Shown: positions 24,901-37,101, counted from the first letter of the stretch. The stretch: 64,000 nt of DNA from Blasia pusilla (GCA_050084515.1 CM114273.1:23498001-23562000); one strand, 5' to 3'. Program-made: numbers and translations. The notes: generated by a model not told the origin, from the letters alone.

Positions 24901-26098
24901 ATCGGCCACTGCTGCCGCCTACCGCTACTCAGAGCCGCGTTCAGCCATTGTCCACCCTTGGTTGCCATTGTTGCCATTACGGAGTGGAGGGTCTTCCATG
25001 ACAACCATTGATTCTCTAACTTGTGCCCCCATCACGTACTTTGTTTTGGTTGCCACCGTCATCAAAATTTCTTCATCAACCAGTGATGGCAAGTGACCTT
25101 GGGTTATGTTGTGATTGGTAGCCGCTTGGGGACGATCGAGTACCGTGTCGTGACGCTCGTAATCGCAACGTGCCGCCGATTGCCGCGCCATGCTCCTCGT
25201 GGCCATACCGCATCGTCTCAATCACGGAGCCTCTCCTTCACTAAGGACCAGAGTGTGTGTATTGCTGATCGAGGAGGGTATGCCGCGGAGTGCCGCATCC
25301 TATTATCGAGTGCCGTGCGTTTTGTAGCCGTTTCGTGCCGCCGGTGCGACACCGTACCGCTGGATCCGCACCGCATATTGAGGAGGTTTGAGCAGCGTCA
25401 ATACGAGAGGAGTATGACTTGCTGATTGGAAAATTTTTCTTCACGACCGAGTTGGGGTCGAGATTTGCAGTTTTTGAGTAGCGACATCGATATTATTGTC
25501 AGCTTACCCATTCTGGTCTCTTACCCTACACGTGTGAGGGAATTTCGGATATTGGGAAGTTATTTGGGATATCGGGTTTCATGCTGATGCTGATAGCATT
25601 GATGACGTATGGGTTGAGGGGACATAGACCTGTGTGGGATGTCGAGAGTTGAGGATGGTTTATCGGTGAGAGTATAAATCAGTTGATTTGCCGCACCACG
25701 CCGCTTGTTGTCGCACACCACACGTCTCGGTGAGAGAGTATAGCTTGAGTGCGGCATGTTAGATTGAGTGACTACGTGATTACTCGCGAGGTTGAGAGTG
25801 ATCATGTGAGGGGGGCACAAGGGTCATCACGACGTCCTTTCGGGACTTTGAGAGGCGAGGTGGTGGATTGCAGAGTAGCTCTAGAGGGTTTACGTGGAGT
25901 GGCGCGAGGTTTTGAGGGTCTCCACGTGCGGGACCACCTTGACCTCCCCCTGAGTCATCTTCAAACAAGGAGGAGGGCGTAGAGGAGTTGAGTAGTGCTT
26001 TGCCACTCACATTTAGTAGTCCTACTGCTTGGGCGTACAAGATGGACGACCGAGGTAGAGGACCGTGAAGGTTCTCAAGTGCAGTAGGCACGATAGAG
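24901..26098 (+). other. Leader region of the gypsy element
   Basis: Lies between the 5' LTR and the first Gag fragment. It is GC-richer than the LTR (many GCCGC words), with only short frames and no recognised domain. It may include the end of the LTR, the primer-binding site and the N-terminal part of Gag. Confidence 0.45.
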
Positions 26099-27120
26099 TT
26101 GCATGACTTCATTGCAGAGTTTAGGAGTTGGTGCGACTCACAGCGGGCTAGGAACTCTAGAGAGTTCAACCCGTTTACAACATGGAACGGTATGTTCGAG
26201 CATTTAGAGGGGGCACCCATGGACAATTACCATGAGTTCTCTCAAAGATATGCCGAAGAGATTGAGGCATGGCGACTCTACTATGACCCACAATATGTGT
26301 CATGAACGGAGCTATTCGCGGATGAGGAGGAGGAGTCAGGAGAGGGTACTTCCTCTTCCACCAGTGATATTTTAGGAGGGATAACTCGCACTGGAGCCGT
26401 CCTAGGTTCGTCCTAGGACGGCTCCGGTGCGGGTTCGTCCTAGATTCAACCACGTGGTTGAGTTCTTTGCTGAGTTGAGGGCAAGCTACCAGGGGGTACG
26501 GACGGAGAAGTTACGGAGCATCCATGACTTCGGCGCACGGGTGAGAGTTTGCGTGAGGCTTACACTCGCTTGTGCCACTTGATCAATGTCACTCAAGGGG
26601 TGACAGAGGCTCATGCTATCCAGTCATGGTACGCGATGCTGGATCGGACCCTACGGACACGGGTGTGAGAAGGGGTACTTCTTATGAACACCTCACCTAC
26701 GTTGAGAGATGTTTTTAGGATCGTCGAGAACATTGAGTGCAACATGGCGGAGGAGAGCGTAGCCACCATGGATTCTAGGTGAGAGCAATCACGATTGTTT
26801 GCACCACCAGTGAAGCAATGTGGACTCCGAGATAGGTCAACTTTGGCTTCACAAACTCAGGGAGGATACCGAGAGGCCATGCCACAGAGACTTGCTTCTT
26901 CATCTGTGGCTCTGCAACAGCTGCCTACGATTACTTGTTGGTCATATGGTGGAGCCCATCATCAGCGCAATTGCACTCGTCAGTGTCATGGACGTGTGCC
27001 TCAATATGGAGGAGGAGATGGTGCTTTGTTAGGAGGTTATCAATGTGACTATTGTTAGAGGTATCGTCACACACGCACCAGATGTTTCAATTTACACCAT
27101 GAGTTACGTTCGTACTGACG
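26099..27120 (+). pseudogene. Gag of the gypsy element with degenerate zinc knuckles
   Basis: Structural protein that would form the cytoplasmic particle. 26099-26305 encodes a helical N-terminal segment. After several stops, about 26540-26780 gives a segment containing LREAYTRLCHLINVTQG, IQSWYAMLDRTLRTRV and LRDVFRIVENIE, typical of the conserved plant retrotransposon Gag domain. Two knuckles follow. CWSYGGAHHQRNC (about 26935-26973) has its second Cys replaced by Tyr. CDYC, a stop, then RYRHTRTRC (about 27046-27090) is interrupted by a TAG where Gln is expected. Gag assignment is by pattern, not by search. Confidence 0.75.
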
Positions 27121-27550
27121 TCCAGAGAGGGCACCAAAGTGAGTAGCCGGTTCGGGTGGGCCTAGAGGTTGTGCATCAGGTGGTCCCATTGGGGAACAAG
27201 GAGCTGGAGTTGCCCGACAGGGTGGTGGAGTTGCCCGTGGAGGAGTTAGAGTCCCAGCAACTAGAGGTGTCGAGGGAGACGCCGTGCATGAGGCTTGGAT
27301 GGCTGCTTAGATACAACAGCTACAGGAGTAGATTGCCGCTATGGCATTGAGGTTATCCGATGCCGGATCTCTGGCATCGACATCATATGGAGCAGCCAGA
27401 GATATGGAGGATCCTGGTTGGATGTGTGGGGTTGCCTAGATGGAGGTTGCCGTAGTTGGGATCCATGGAGCAGCCGTAGAGTTGGATCCACAACGAAGGA
27501 AAGCGAGGAAATAGACCAGGATTCCTCAATCTTTCACGTTTTCCGAGGCG

Positions 27551-28627
27551 ATGAGGACCCCATTGATGGGTCCTAATCAGAGTTCATGGAAAGTTGGTGA
27601 TGTTATTGGTGTGCAGGCACAGAGGGAAATGGGAGAAACAAGTACGATGACTCCTATTGCTGATGCTCAAGAGGAGCATGTGTCATGTACGATGTTGGGG
27701 GCGGCCACGATGGTGTACCGTGCTCCGCTATTTTCTGCTTTCGATGTTATGACATTGGGAGGTATGCCCGCCGAGGTGTTCTGGCTGGCCGCTACGCTAT
27801 GTGAGCGTGGAGTTGGAGTTCTTGCATCACGTTCAGAGGTGATTGCAGAGGAGGTGATGGACCTGCCCTTGGAGCTGATGCTTGGGCCGTCCACGTTAGA
27901 TTCATGGCAGGCTACGATTTCTAGGATGGCGGAGATGCCTGCTAGACCCGTGATAGATTGTGCCATGGCTTCTCCTGGTGTTGTGTTGCTAGATAAGCGG
28001 GGAGAGGTTGTCTAGTTGGTGAATCCTGGAGGTAGAGCTTTTAGTTCGCACCGCGTCTTGTTGGATTCAGGAGCGCAACCCTTGATGTTGGGGAAAGCAT
28101 CATTTAGAGGATTGGGCTTGACGAGAGCCGATATGGAGTGTTATCCATTTCAGATACACACATCCTTGGATGGAGTGAGTACCATACAGTATATCACCCG
28201 ACAGGAGGTCGTGGTGAGGATTCGCCCGGGACATCCTATAGATGAGTGCGTGGTGCGAGCCAAGGAAATAGTGGCTAATGTAGAGTCCTACAACGTCTTG
28301 GTTGGTGGAGCAGTGTTATACCCGATGGGGTTTTCCCTAGATTATTGGGAGGAGTCAGCGTCCTACAGACCAAGATGGCAGTCAGGTGATGGGCGCCTTA
28401 GCTCATTACCCGTTCGATTTACAGGTGCAGTGATCAAGCGACGGCCAAGAGAGATGGCAACCTTAGCAGCATTTAGCAATGCCATCACTTGGCCTAGTGA
28501 TTTGATTGAGGGACATGTCCATGTAGAGGATACTCCCATTCCTGACATTTCTATGGAGAGGAGTGTCATAGTAGCCGCGTGGAGCGAGACGTTTGCACTA
28601 GAGTGTGATGGGTCAAAGGAGCCCTAG
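27551..28627 (+). pseudogene. Retroviral-type aspartic protease segment of the gypsy element
   Basis: Two frames on the same register, 27551-28015 and 28016-28627, are separated only by a TAG at 28013-28015. The second contains the active-site motif LLDSGAQP (about 28058-28081) followed by GLGLTRADMECYPF and, about 90 residues on, VESYNVLVGG. This is the layout of a pepsin-like retropepsin that matures the polyprotein. The upstream 155 codons would link Gag to the protease. It leads directly into the methyltransferase. Confidence 0.78.
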
Positions 28628-29680
28628 GTAGCCAAGAGTGCTGCTATGACCCCTTTGGACACCACCCCGGTTGTGTGGTGCATCCTAGAGGAAGGTATTC
28701 GGGTGTTGGATCTCTTTGGAGGGATCAACACAGGGTTAGTTGCTATTTTGCAAGCAGGAGTACGCGTGCTTTAGTATCTATACTTGCAGATCCATGATGT
28801 TGCGAGGCGCGCTTCACTCCATGTGGCGTAGTTACGCCTCTATTTTCCCGACTTTTTTTCTGCATCCGCTGTCCAGGGATACCACAGTTCCCTACTGAGG
28901 GATATTTCATTGTTGGGGGAGTTGGACTTGGAGCGGGTAGGGGCTATAGATTTGGTCATTTCTGGTTGGCCATGTCAGGGCCAATTGAGTGTTGGACGAG
29001 GTAGCGGGTTAGGTGATACTCGGTCCAAGTTGTTTTGGGAGATGATGCAGATTTTTTGATACATGCAGGAGTAATAGTCTCATTCTCCACCATACATTCT
29101 GGAGAATATGTCGATTTTGGGCGGTTTGAGGTCCCGCGTGGCAACGAGTGCACATCAGGTGCGCGCATGGATTGGCTTGGCACTGTTTTTGGATGCGGCG
29201 AGTGCAGGTTCTAGAGCACACTGCCCGCGTCTTTGGTGGACCAGCTTGGTGCCACATGAGGTTTTGCAGAGGGCGTATGCGAGATTGGAGCACCCCTCCT
29301 ATTTGTTGGTGGATTCCATTCTGGATCCAAGTCGTCAATCACAGGTAGTGAGGCACGATAATCGATCGTTGTTGATCGTGGTCAACAAGATTGCCATGCC
29401 ACGGGTAGCCAATCCCGCTTCCTATGCATTCCTTTGTGAGTTTTCCCACTTCTTATGCATTCAAGGAGGCCCGACCTGGCTTGGTTTGGGAAGACCAGGT
29501 ACAGAGGTTGGTGGAGCCCAACCCCGATGAGCGAGAGCGAGTGATGGGATTCCCCACAGGAGTGACAGCATTATCGTCACTATCAGAGGCATCACAACGT
29601 CATGTCTTTGGTTAGGCGATGGACCTAAACTGCTTGACATGGATTTTTAGCTTAGGAGTAGCTGAGCAACGTCATTTGAG
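28628..29680 (+). pseudogene. C5-cytosine DNA methyltransferase domain inside the gypsy polyprotein
   Basis: A class I SAM-dependent methyltransferase that would transfer a methyl group to C5 of cytosine. VLDLFGGINTGL (about 28707-28742) is motif I, the SAM-binding loop. DLVISGWPCQGQLSVGRG (about 28952-29003) is motif IV with the catalytic Pro-Cys. YILENM (29093-29110) is motif VI, the ENV box (here ENM). DERERVMGFPTG (about 29527-29562) is motif IX, and QRHVFG then AMDLN around 29597-29630 is motif X. At least five in-frame stops and a frame change near 29430 make this copy dead. It sits between protease and RT with no sign of a separate promoter, so it belongs to the element. No ADD, PWWP or bromo-adjacent homology domain is visible. 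The motif spacing suits a complete catalytic domain of about 330 residues. Confidence 0.9.
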
Positions 29681-31460
29681 GATGCGACAGATCACAGCTG
29701 TTGCGTTGGTGAGCCCCATGCCTACCGAGACGGTTGAGGCAGTGGTTGGGGGTGAGACCCGAGGAGATCAACATACCAAGGGTGATCGGGAGAGACACCC
29801 TTGGACTTCTTGGGATGTTTTGGAGACATGCCAGGAGATGATAGCCATAGCATCAAGTGTGGTTCTGGGTATTGCATGTGGAGATGAGAGTTTGCAGCTA
29901 GCTGTAGGAGAGCAGTCGAGTTCAATTGTAGGAGACAGGATCGCACCATAGCAACCACCTAAACCAACGTCGGAGAGTCCTACGGTAGTCACAATGGAGA
30001 CTTGGGAGCCAGATATGGGCCTTAAGATGATAAGAGGAGAGCAGCGCCGGATACATCGGTTCCTGAGGAGTTATAGGAGTTGTTTTGCATTTAACATGCA
30101 AGATTTGGGTATGCTAAAGGGTCCAAGGATCCGCATTGAGCTGTCGAGTGACACGCCAATCTTCCGACGACCCTTCAAGTCTAGTGACATGGAGAGGGCT
30201 TTGATTTAGAGTATGAGCCAGGACTAGTGGAGATGTCGCATGTAGAGTATGCATCTACCAGTCTCATGCCCGCCAAGAAGGATGTGCATGGAAAGTGGAC
30301 GGATAGGCGGAGGTGTGGAGATTACCGACCTATCAATCGGTAGACAAAGTCTAATAGGTATGCCATGTCCACTCCTGAGGAGATATTTGATGCTATTGGG
30401 CATGTAACGATCTTCAATTCGTTAGATCTTTGAGTCAGATACCATTAGTTGCCTATCAGATTGGAGGACACGCAGAAGATGGAATTTTGGGGCATGGATC
30501 CTTACAAGAAGGATTGCTTGTACCAATGGCGGTTCTTACCATTTGGGTTAAAGAAAAACCTGGCTGAGTTTCAAGAGGGTCATGGATAGGATCTTGGCAG
30601 GTTTGGATTTTGCTAGATGTCATATTGATGATATCGTAGTCTTTAGCGCCACGGTTGAGGAGCAGGAGCGACATCTAGAGGAGGTGTTTTGACGATTGTT
30701 GTTACATGGGCTGAAGCAACATCCAGGCAAGTGCAAGTTCTTCTACGACCAGATTGAGTTCTTGGGTCATACGATATACCCAGGTGGCCTTGGTGTGCAA
30801 CAGACAAAGGTAGAGGCTATTTCACGCATTCCACGCCCTACAGTGTGAGTCGAGTTCGTGCATTCATGGGATTGGCGAACTTCTATCGACGGTATGTCAA
30901 GGGTTTCAGGTCAATTGCGAAGCCGTTGATCTTGCTGACCAAGGTGGATCAAGAGTGGCACTGGTAGGATGAGCAGGAGAGAGCATTTCATATGCTCAAG
31001 GATAGATTGACGTCCGCGCCCATATTGAGGAGACCAATAGGGGGCGTCCTTTCCAGTTGCATATCGATTGGAGCATGTCGGGGCTTGGAGCCGTGCTCAC
31101 CCAGCATGACGATGATGGTAGAAAGTTTTTGGTGGCTCTTGGCTGTAGTGTGGGTTGTCGCATATTTCAGATGTTATCTATTCAGCAATCCCTTTACCAT
31201 CATTACTGATCATCAACCATTTAAGTGATTGATGGAGTCTGACAAGCTTACAGGGAAGCTTGCGAGGTGGGCTCTTTTGTTGTAGGAGTATGACTTCTAG
31301 ATGGTGGATAGACGTGGGACGCTCAACCAGGATGCACATGGTTTGAGCCATAACCCATGCTCGAGTGAGTGAGATGCGAATGGAGTTCGTTGGCATGGTG
31401 AGAGTGATGAGGAGTTGGTGCCAGGATGACATGCGTGAGCCTATTTGGGCTTGTTGGCTA
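29681..31460 (+). pseudogene. Reverse transcriptase and RNase H of the gypsy element
   Basis: After a linker (29681-29990), RT begins near 29994. SLMPAKKDVHGKW and CGDYRPINR (about 30258-30345), FNSLDL (30415-30432), WRFLPFGLKKN (30528-30560) and CHIDDIVVFS (about 30617-30648) are successive RT motifs. The catalytic box reads HIDD where YIDD or YVDD is usual. GKCKFFYDQIEFLGHTI (30727-30775) follows, then FMGLANFYRRYVKGF (30865-30908) and the RNase H region with TSAPIL and ITDHQPFK (31200-31226), MESDKLTGKLARWALLL. Several stops and at least two frame changes are present. The Phe-Met-Gly-Leu-Ala-Asn-Tyr-Arg connection is characteristic of Ty3/gypsy. Confidence 0.88.
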
Positions 31461-32658
31461 TGGAGAGCTAGATTGCTGAGACTTTGATGGTGAGGTCTGG
31501 TGGAGAGTCCTTAGGTCCAGAGGTCGGTGAGGAGACAATAGGTGGCCAAGACATTCACAACGATGGAGTGGTCTTGGAGTACCTGCGTACTGGCAGCGTT
31601 GCGAGTAGAGTGGGTGCTAGAGAGCGGGATTGGATCCTACAGCGAGCCAGATGGTTCCGGTGGGAGGGAACACATGTGTTGTGAGTGTGGGAGGATGGTA
31701 GAGTGCGTGTAGTGCACATCCTTTGTAGAGAGTACGTTTGGTGCGTCATGCCCACCAGGAGTTGGGTCATTTTGGAGTGAAGCGGACGTACAACTTGCTC
31801 CAAATTCAATATTGGTGGCAAAGCATGCAAACTGACGTTCAACAATTTGTTGCCAGATGCATGGTGTGTGATCAAGTTCGAGCATCGTTCGATGCTCTGA
31901 CGCCACAATTGCATACACTTCCGATCATGGGTTTAGGTTATAGATGGAGTTTGGATTTTGCAAGACCTTTTCCTTTGATGGAGCGCCATAGTCGTTATGT
32001 GTTGGTGATGGTCGAGCCTTCTCGAAGTGGATAGAGTTGGTTGCATTTCCTGACAAAGTGAGTGAGGGAGTAGCGTATGCCTTCCTAGATTGAGTGTTGA
32101 GCCATTACGATGCACCAGCTGAGATGTTGACAGATGAGGGTACAGAGTTTCGCGGGGAGTTTCAAGCCTTGTGTGATCAAGCATTGATCAACCACCGCAC
32201 CACTTTCCGAGATCATCTTGAGGTGGATGGAGTAGCAGACAGGGTTGTGCACATGGTGAAGAGAGGATTTTGCAAGTACGGCTTGTAGAGAGGTCACATA
32301 GGAGATTGGGACCTTCAGTTGCCGTGGTTGGCGATGGAATATAGATTCAACAAACAGAAATCCTTAGCGTCTTTCTCACCGTACTTGCTGCTTTATGGCC
32401 GTGAGCCAGATTTACCTATGGCCATTTGTCAAGATGTTGGTGAGGTGTTGAACCTTGATGACCTTGATGTATGGATGAGAGCATGTTCACAGAGGGCTGA
32501 GTTATTCCGGAGAGTGATGCCCATGGCGTTTGAGAACTTGGCGATTGCGCATCATCGGGATACATTGAGGTATGCGACTATTCTAGGGGGTGGTTATCGA
32601 CCTACTATCCGGAGGTTTCATCAAGGAGACTATGTCTACTTGCAGTAGACGGCACCCA
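31461..32658 (+). pseudogene. Integrase of the gypsy element
   Basis: The HHCC zinc domain is HAHQELGHFGVKRTYNLLQ followed by CMVCDQ (31746-31880). The core has SLDFA (first Asp, about 31954) and LTDEGTEFRGEF (second Asp, about 32126). DGVADRVVHMVKR (about 32228-32267) carries Asp where the catalytic Glu is expected. The C-terminal DNA-binding part, with WLAMEYRFNKQ, LLLYGREPDLP and FHQGDYVYLQ, runs to 32648. Stops (TAG at 32287 and 32647, TGA at 32088) and a frame change interrupt it. The reading frame crosses the copia insertion site (32663/37579) and continues into the PHD-bearing segment. Confidence 0.85.
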
Positions 32659-32663
32659 CGACG

Positions 32664-33068
32664 TGTGAGAAAACAGAAAGTGATGAAATCATTGAAATCT
32701 TTACAAAACTTAGAGATACAAAGTGGCCTAGTTTGTCTGTGCCCTCACAGAAGAGCTTCAATGGAACCTGAACATGGAGATAACTCGACATATGAGAATG
32801 CGCTACCGTTATTGCTCTCGACTATTCACTACTCGGGAAACTAGGGTTTTTACCTATTTTTCTTTATTTCTATTAATAGAAACAACCCCGCACCCTGATG
32901 CAATATAAAGTTAGATAATCCTAGTAACGCTACTCCTGAAACCACCTACGTCATATTACTATGACTCCTTCGACGTGTAAGTCGGAACCATTAATCTAGG
33001 CTTCTCCTCATACAAGGGGGCCGATCAGATTACTGGTGCTTAGAGAAGTGGATTTTGCGAATCCAACA
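32664..33068 (-). repeat. Left LTR (3' LTR) of the nested copia element
   Basis: Plus-strand ends TGTGAGAAAAC and GAATCCAACA. It is about 56 bases shorter than the right LTR; the missing piece lies between two ACCCCGCA words, suggesting a deletion between short direct repeats. Confidence 0.93.
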
Positions 33069-33096
33069 CCCCCCTCAATATCCACTCTCATGTGGA

Positions 33097-34918
33097 CTAC
33101 TGTCTTGGACCTATGCCAAGACCCTTCAGATGTCGATGAAGTTGATCTCTGCTCAAAGCTTTCGTGAAGATGTCTGCACAGTTATCCTCTGTTAGACAAT
33201 AGACTAACTTCAAAACCTCTCTCTCGATCAATTCACAAACAAAATGATACTGGATCTCTATGTGCTTCGTACGAGTATGAAACACAAGATTATGTGCAAT
33301 GGCAATGCAACTCTGATTGTCCCACCACATTACAATAGCACTTTCTAGTGCTTCTCCTATGTCCTCCAATATCCATCTCAACCATACTGCTTCACAAGAA
33401 TCATAACAAGCCGCCTTGTACTCTGGCTCGGTAGAAGAAAGAGCCACTATAGGTTACTTCTTGCTGACCCATGACACCACACCTGATCCTACCAAGAAGC
33501 AATAACCTGAAACTGATCTTCGAGAATCTGAATCTCTTGCCCAATCCGAGTCACAAAAAGCTGTCATTTTCGTCCCTGCTCCATAGGTGATGCCGTACTC
33601 GATAGTTCCTTTGATGTACTTCGACACACGCATCCCTGCCTTCCAATGGTTCTCACGAGGCTTAGTTGAGAACATACTCAACACTCCCACAACGAAGCTA
33701 ATGTCTGGTCTAGTGTTACACAAAAATATCAAACTGCCTACAAGCTTTCTGTACAACTTTTCATCTACCAATGGTGAAATATCCTCCATCGAGAGTTTCA
33801 ACTCTACCTCCATTGGCGAGACCACTACCTTACACTTGGTCATCCCGAATGCCCTCAAGATTTCTCTAGCATACTTTTGTTGAGAGAAAAATTAGAATCT
33901 GACTGTTGCCAAATCTCCAGCCCTATAAAGTAGTGCAAAAGATCTAAATCTGACATTTCAAACTCAGATTTCAACACTCCCTTCATTTCCTCTATTTTCT
34001 TACTATGGTCTCTTGTGATAAAAAGATCATCCACATACAGGACTATCAACATATACATCCCATCTTCACAAAACAATTACAATTTTTCTTCCAACGGACT
34101 CTTGATGAGACCCTTCTCTAAGAAGAATGTATCTATTCGTTGATACCATACCCTTGGGGCTTGCTTCAACCCATACAATGCTCGATGAAGTAAACACACT
34201 TTCTCTTCTGATCCGGGTGTCTCAAAACCTGGTGGTTGAGATACATACACCTCCTCCTTGAGGTGTATGTATCTCAGAAAGGCAAACTTCACATCGTATT
34301 GGTATACAGGCCAACGTCTTGTTCCTGCATCTGCTAGAAAAATTCGAATGGTTGTCATGCTTGCAGTAGGAGCAAAAGCCTCATAGTAGTCAAAACCTTC
34401 GATTTGTGAGCATCCTTGTGCAACCAACCTTGCTTTGAATTTATCCAATGTACCGTCCGACTTGTACTTGGTCTTGTACACCCACTTGATGCGTATTATC
34501 TTCTGGTCCTTTGGCTTCTCAACCAAAGTCCAAGTTTCATTTCTCTGAATTGCGTCCATCTCCATCTGCACGGCCTCTCTCCATTGAGGATGAGCAAGGG
34601 CCTCATCCAAGCATGATGGCTCTTCTACCTTCAAGACCTCTGTCATCAAGGCCATGTTGACGAGATGTGCGGAAGCTCTATTTTGCTCCTCTAGTCTCTT
34701 GGATGTGTAATAACTTCATCAGTTGCTGGTGGATCCTTACCATCCAAGAGCTGCTTTATCCACTTAGGGTATGACGACCGTAGTGGAAGAGCAAGCCGCT
34801 CTTTGTAATCATCACCAAATTCTTCTTCTTGATGATCTGGTGTAAACATTGGTGGTGTGCTCTGGTAGATTATCTCTTCGTTTGATAATAATGTGGACGG
34901 ACCACTGATATCCACCAC
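33097..34918 (-). pseudogene. Reverse transcriptase and RNase H of the nested copia element
   Basis: 34691-34918 is the linker after integrase. 34077-34655 begins RT with WVYKTKYKSDGTLDKFKARL, EAFAPTASMTTIRIFLA and QYDVKFAFL, and LYGLKQAPRVWYQ. 33855-34076 contains the catalytic box IVLYVDDLFIT. 33454-33858 has GSLIFLCNTRPDISFVVGVL, and 33097-33447 ends with the RNase H segment LSSTEPEYKAACYDSCEAVW. Order and motifs are those of RVT_2 and copia RNase H. Breaks occur between each block. Confidence 0.92.
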
Positions 34919-34927
34919 TTGAAGAGG

Positions 34928-36098
34928 CTATTCCTGGAACACCACATCACGACTCATAGGCATATTCTTTGCCTCAAGACACCATAGGCGATAAGCTTTA
35001 GACTCATTGCTGTATCCCATAAAGATGCACTTCCTGCTCTTGGACTCCAGCTTGGTCCTGGATGCTTCAGGAATATGTACAAAGCACTCACTACCAAAAG
35101 TCCTGAAAAGTTGGACTGATGGTATCTTACCTGAGTATGATTGATGAGGAGTCATGCCTTGCACTGACTTGGTAGCACTTCTATTTAGAATGTAAACGGC
35201 AGTATTAACAGCTTCAGCCCAAAATCCTTCTGTCAAACCTTTTGCTTTCATCATATATCTTGCCATCTCCACCACTCTACAATTTCGACACTCAACAACT
35301 CCATTTTGTTGTGGCGTATATGCTGTAGTTAACTGTCGCTTCATTCCATGCTCCCCTAAATATTTATTGAATTCTGTTGATAAGAATTCTCCTCCTCGAT
35401 CGGTGAGAAGCTTTTGTACGAAGAAAATACACCCACATCTTCCTACTATAATCGTCGACAACTAAAAAGAAGTAAGAAGAACCACCTAATGCCACTGTTC
35501 TCATTTTACCACAGAGGTTAGCATGAATCAGCTCTAGAGGAGCCTTTGCTCTATTGCTCGATTCTTGTAGAAATGGTTGTTGGTGTTGCTTGCCCATCAT
35601 ACAAGCTTCACATGTATCCGACACTCCAAAAATTGTTGGTAAATAAATAACCATGCAAGATTTTTGCATCTTACTTAGTAAGGGAAAGCTTAAGTGACCA
35701 AATCTTTCATGCCACAACTTTCTACTACTAAGATCTATACCTACACTTGTCGTGAAAGCATACAACTCGTAGATATTTTCACGTCGTATATCTTCACCCA
35801 CTACTTTCCCATTGGCATCCTCAATGACTGCTCCAATTTTCTTGAAATGAACTTTTAGATCACGATCACATAGTACTGCTATTGAAATCAAATTTCGCTT
35901 CAACTCTAGTACGTACAATACATCAGTTAACTTCTTTTCATATCTTTTTGTGAGATTAAAGAAATTGTACCTTTCCCTTCTACAAGAAGGGAAAGGTACA
36001 TTTCCAATAGTAACAACGATAGGCTCCTGTAGAGGCTGTAAGGAGCTATACCAATCCTTATGATTGGTCACATGCCTAGATGCTCCACTATCGAGCAC
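34928..36098 (-). pseudogene. Protease and integrase of the nested copia element
   Basis: The frame 35364-36098 opens with LDSGASRHVTN, the aspartic protease active site. It continues with the GAG-pre-integrase zinc motif (LWHERFGHLSFPLL, then CEACMMGK) and the integrase core start (FFLVVDDYSRKMWVYFL). The overlapping frame 34928-35461 carries LLTDRGGEFLSTEFNKYL and TAYTPQQNGVVE, the second Asp and catalytic Glu of the DDE triad. AVNTAVYILNRSATKS and GSECFVHIPEASR follow. One frame shift near 35400 separates them. Gag-protease-integrase order is copia-specific. Confidence 0.92.
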
Positions 36099-36245
36099 CT
36101 ATGCATCTTCACTCTTTCACTTAGTGGAATGTTCTGCCTGTGTGCAAAACTCTTTGATTGCTATCCAAGCATCTACTTCATGTTCTCCTAGTTCTACAGA
36201 ATATCGAGACTCCTTCTTAGGTCTTAAACAACCGTTCTTCTCATC

Positions 36246-37040
36246 CTAACTCCTCTTTCTACAATCTTTGATAAGATGACCTAGCTTACCACAATAAAAG
36301 CATTTGAAGGCTTTCCTTGGAAATTTCTTCTTGACATTTGAACTGTAATCATGATTTCTACCTCTCTGTACGTTGGGAGTAAATGCTATATTACTTCCCT
36401 CTCTTGCTTTGAAGCGCATTTTCTCTTCTACCAACATTGCACTAAATTGTTCAAAAGTAAGCGGCGTGGGTCTTACTTGAGTATTCAATGTTGTGACCAA
36501 ACTGTCATACCTTGGAGGCAAAATCCTTATTTACCGACGTGCCAAATCTTCACTAGACTTTGAAATTCATACAGACGCCATCTAATCTTGAAGATTCTTG
36601 ATCCTTGTCAAAAATTGCTCCGCGCTTTCTCCTTTTGAAAATTTCTCGGACGTAAGGTGATTTTCCAGATTTTGAATTCGAGCCTCATTCCTCATTTCAT
36701 ACTGATTCTTCAGAATGTTCCACGCCTCAGCAGCAGTGGTTGTATGTTGAATGAGAGTCATGATAGAATCAGTTACATTTGTGACAATCGCATATAGAGC
36801 ATCAGCGTTTCTGCATTTCCATGCCAACAATACAAAAGGATTGATATCCCCAGATGAAGATGAACATGCAGAACTCAAAGTAGCTTGTGGATTCGAATCG
36901 ACCCCTCTGGCCGTCTCCCAGATCTCAAATGATTCGAGGAAAATTCTCATTTTGAACTTCCACACTGTATAGTTAGACCCATCTAACTTCCCTTCACCCA
37001 GCGGAGGAGGGGGAGCACGAACTGACGAAGAAGTAGCCAT
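36246..37040 (-). pseudogene. Gag of the nested copia element
   Basis: 36582-37040 encodes the Gag N-terminal region. It starts with an alanine/serine/proline segment, then LDGSNYTVWKFKMRIFLES, and contains TTTAAEAWNILKNQYE and the SEKFSKGESAEQFLTRI region. 36246-36521 continues after a break with PPRYDSLVTTLN and ends with the zinc knuckle CFYCGKLGHLIKDC (CX2CX4HX4C intact). This is the UBN2/retrotrans-gag family of copia elements. The two halves are separated by a stop and a frame change near 36530-36580. Confidence 0.9.
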
Positions 37041-37101
37041 CTCTAAAGATTTTGTGCAAACACACTAGATCGCCAGATACAAAATATTGGAAAACCTACT
37101 A

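Noticed and set aside
28628-29680. Host chromatin methyltransferase gene
   Set aside because: It is flanked in register by retrotransposon protease and RT, has no introns or regulatory domains, and shares the pseudogenised state of the element.
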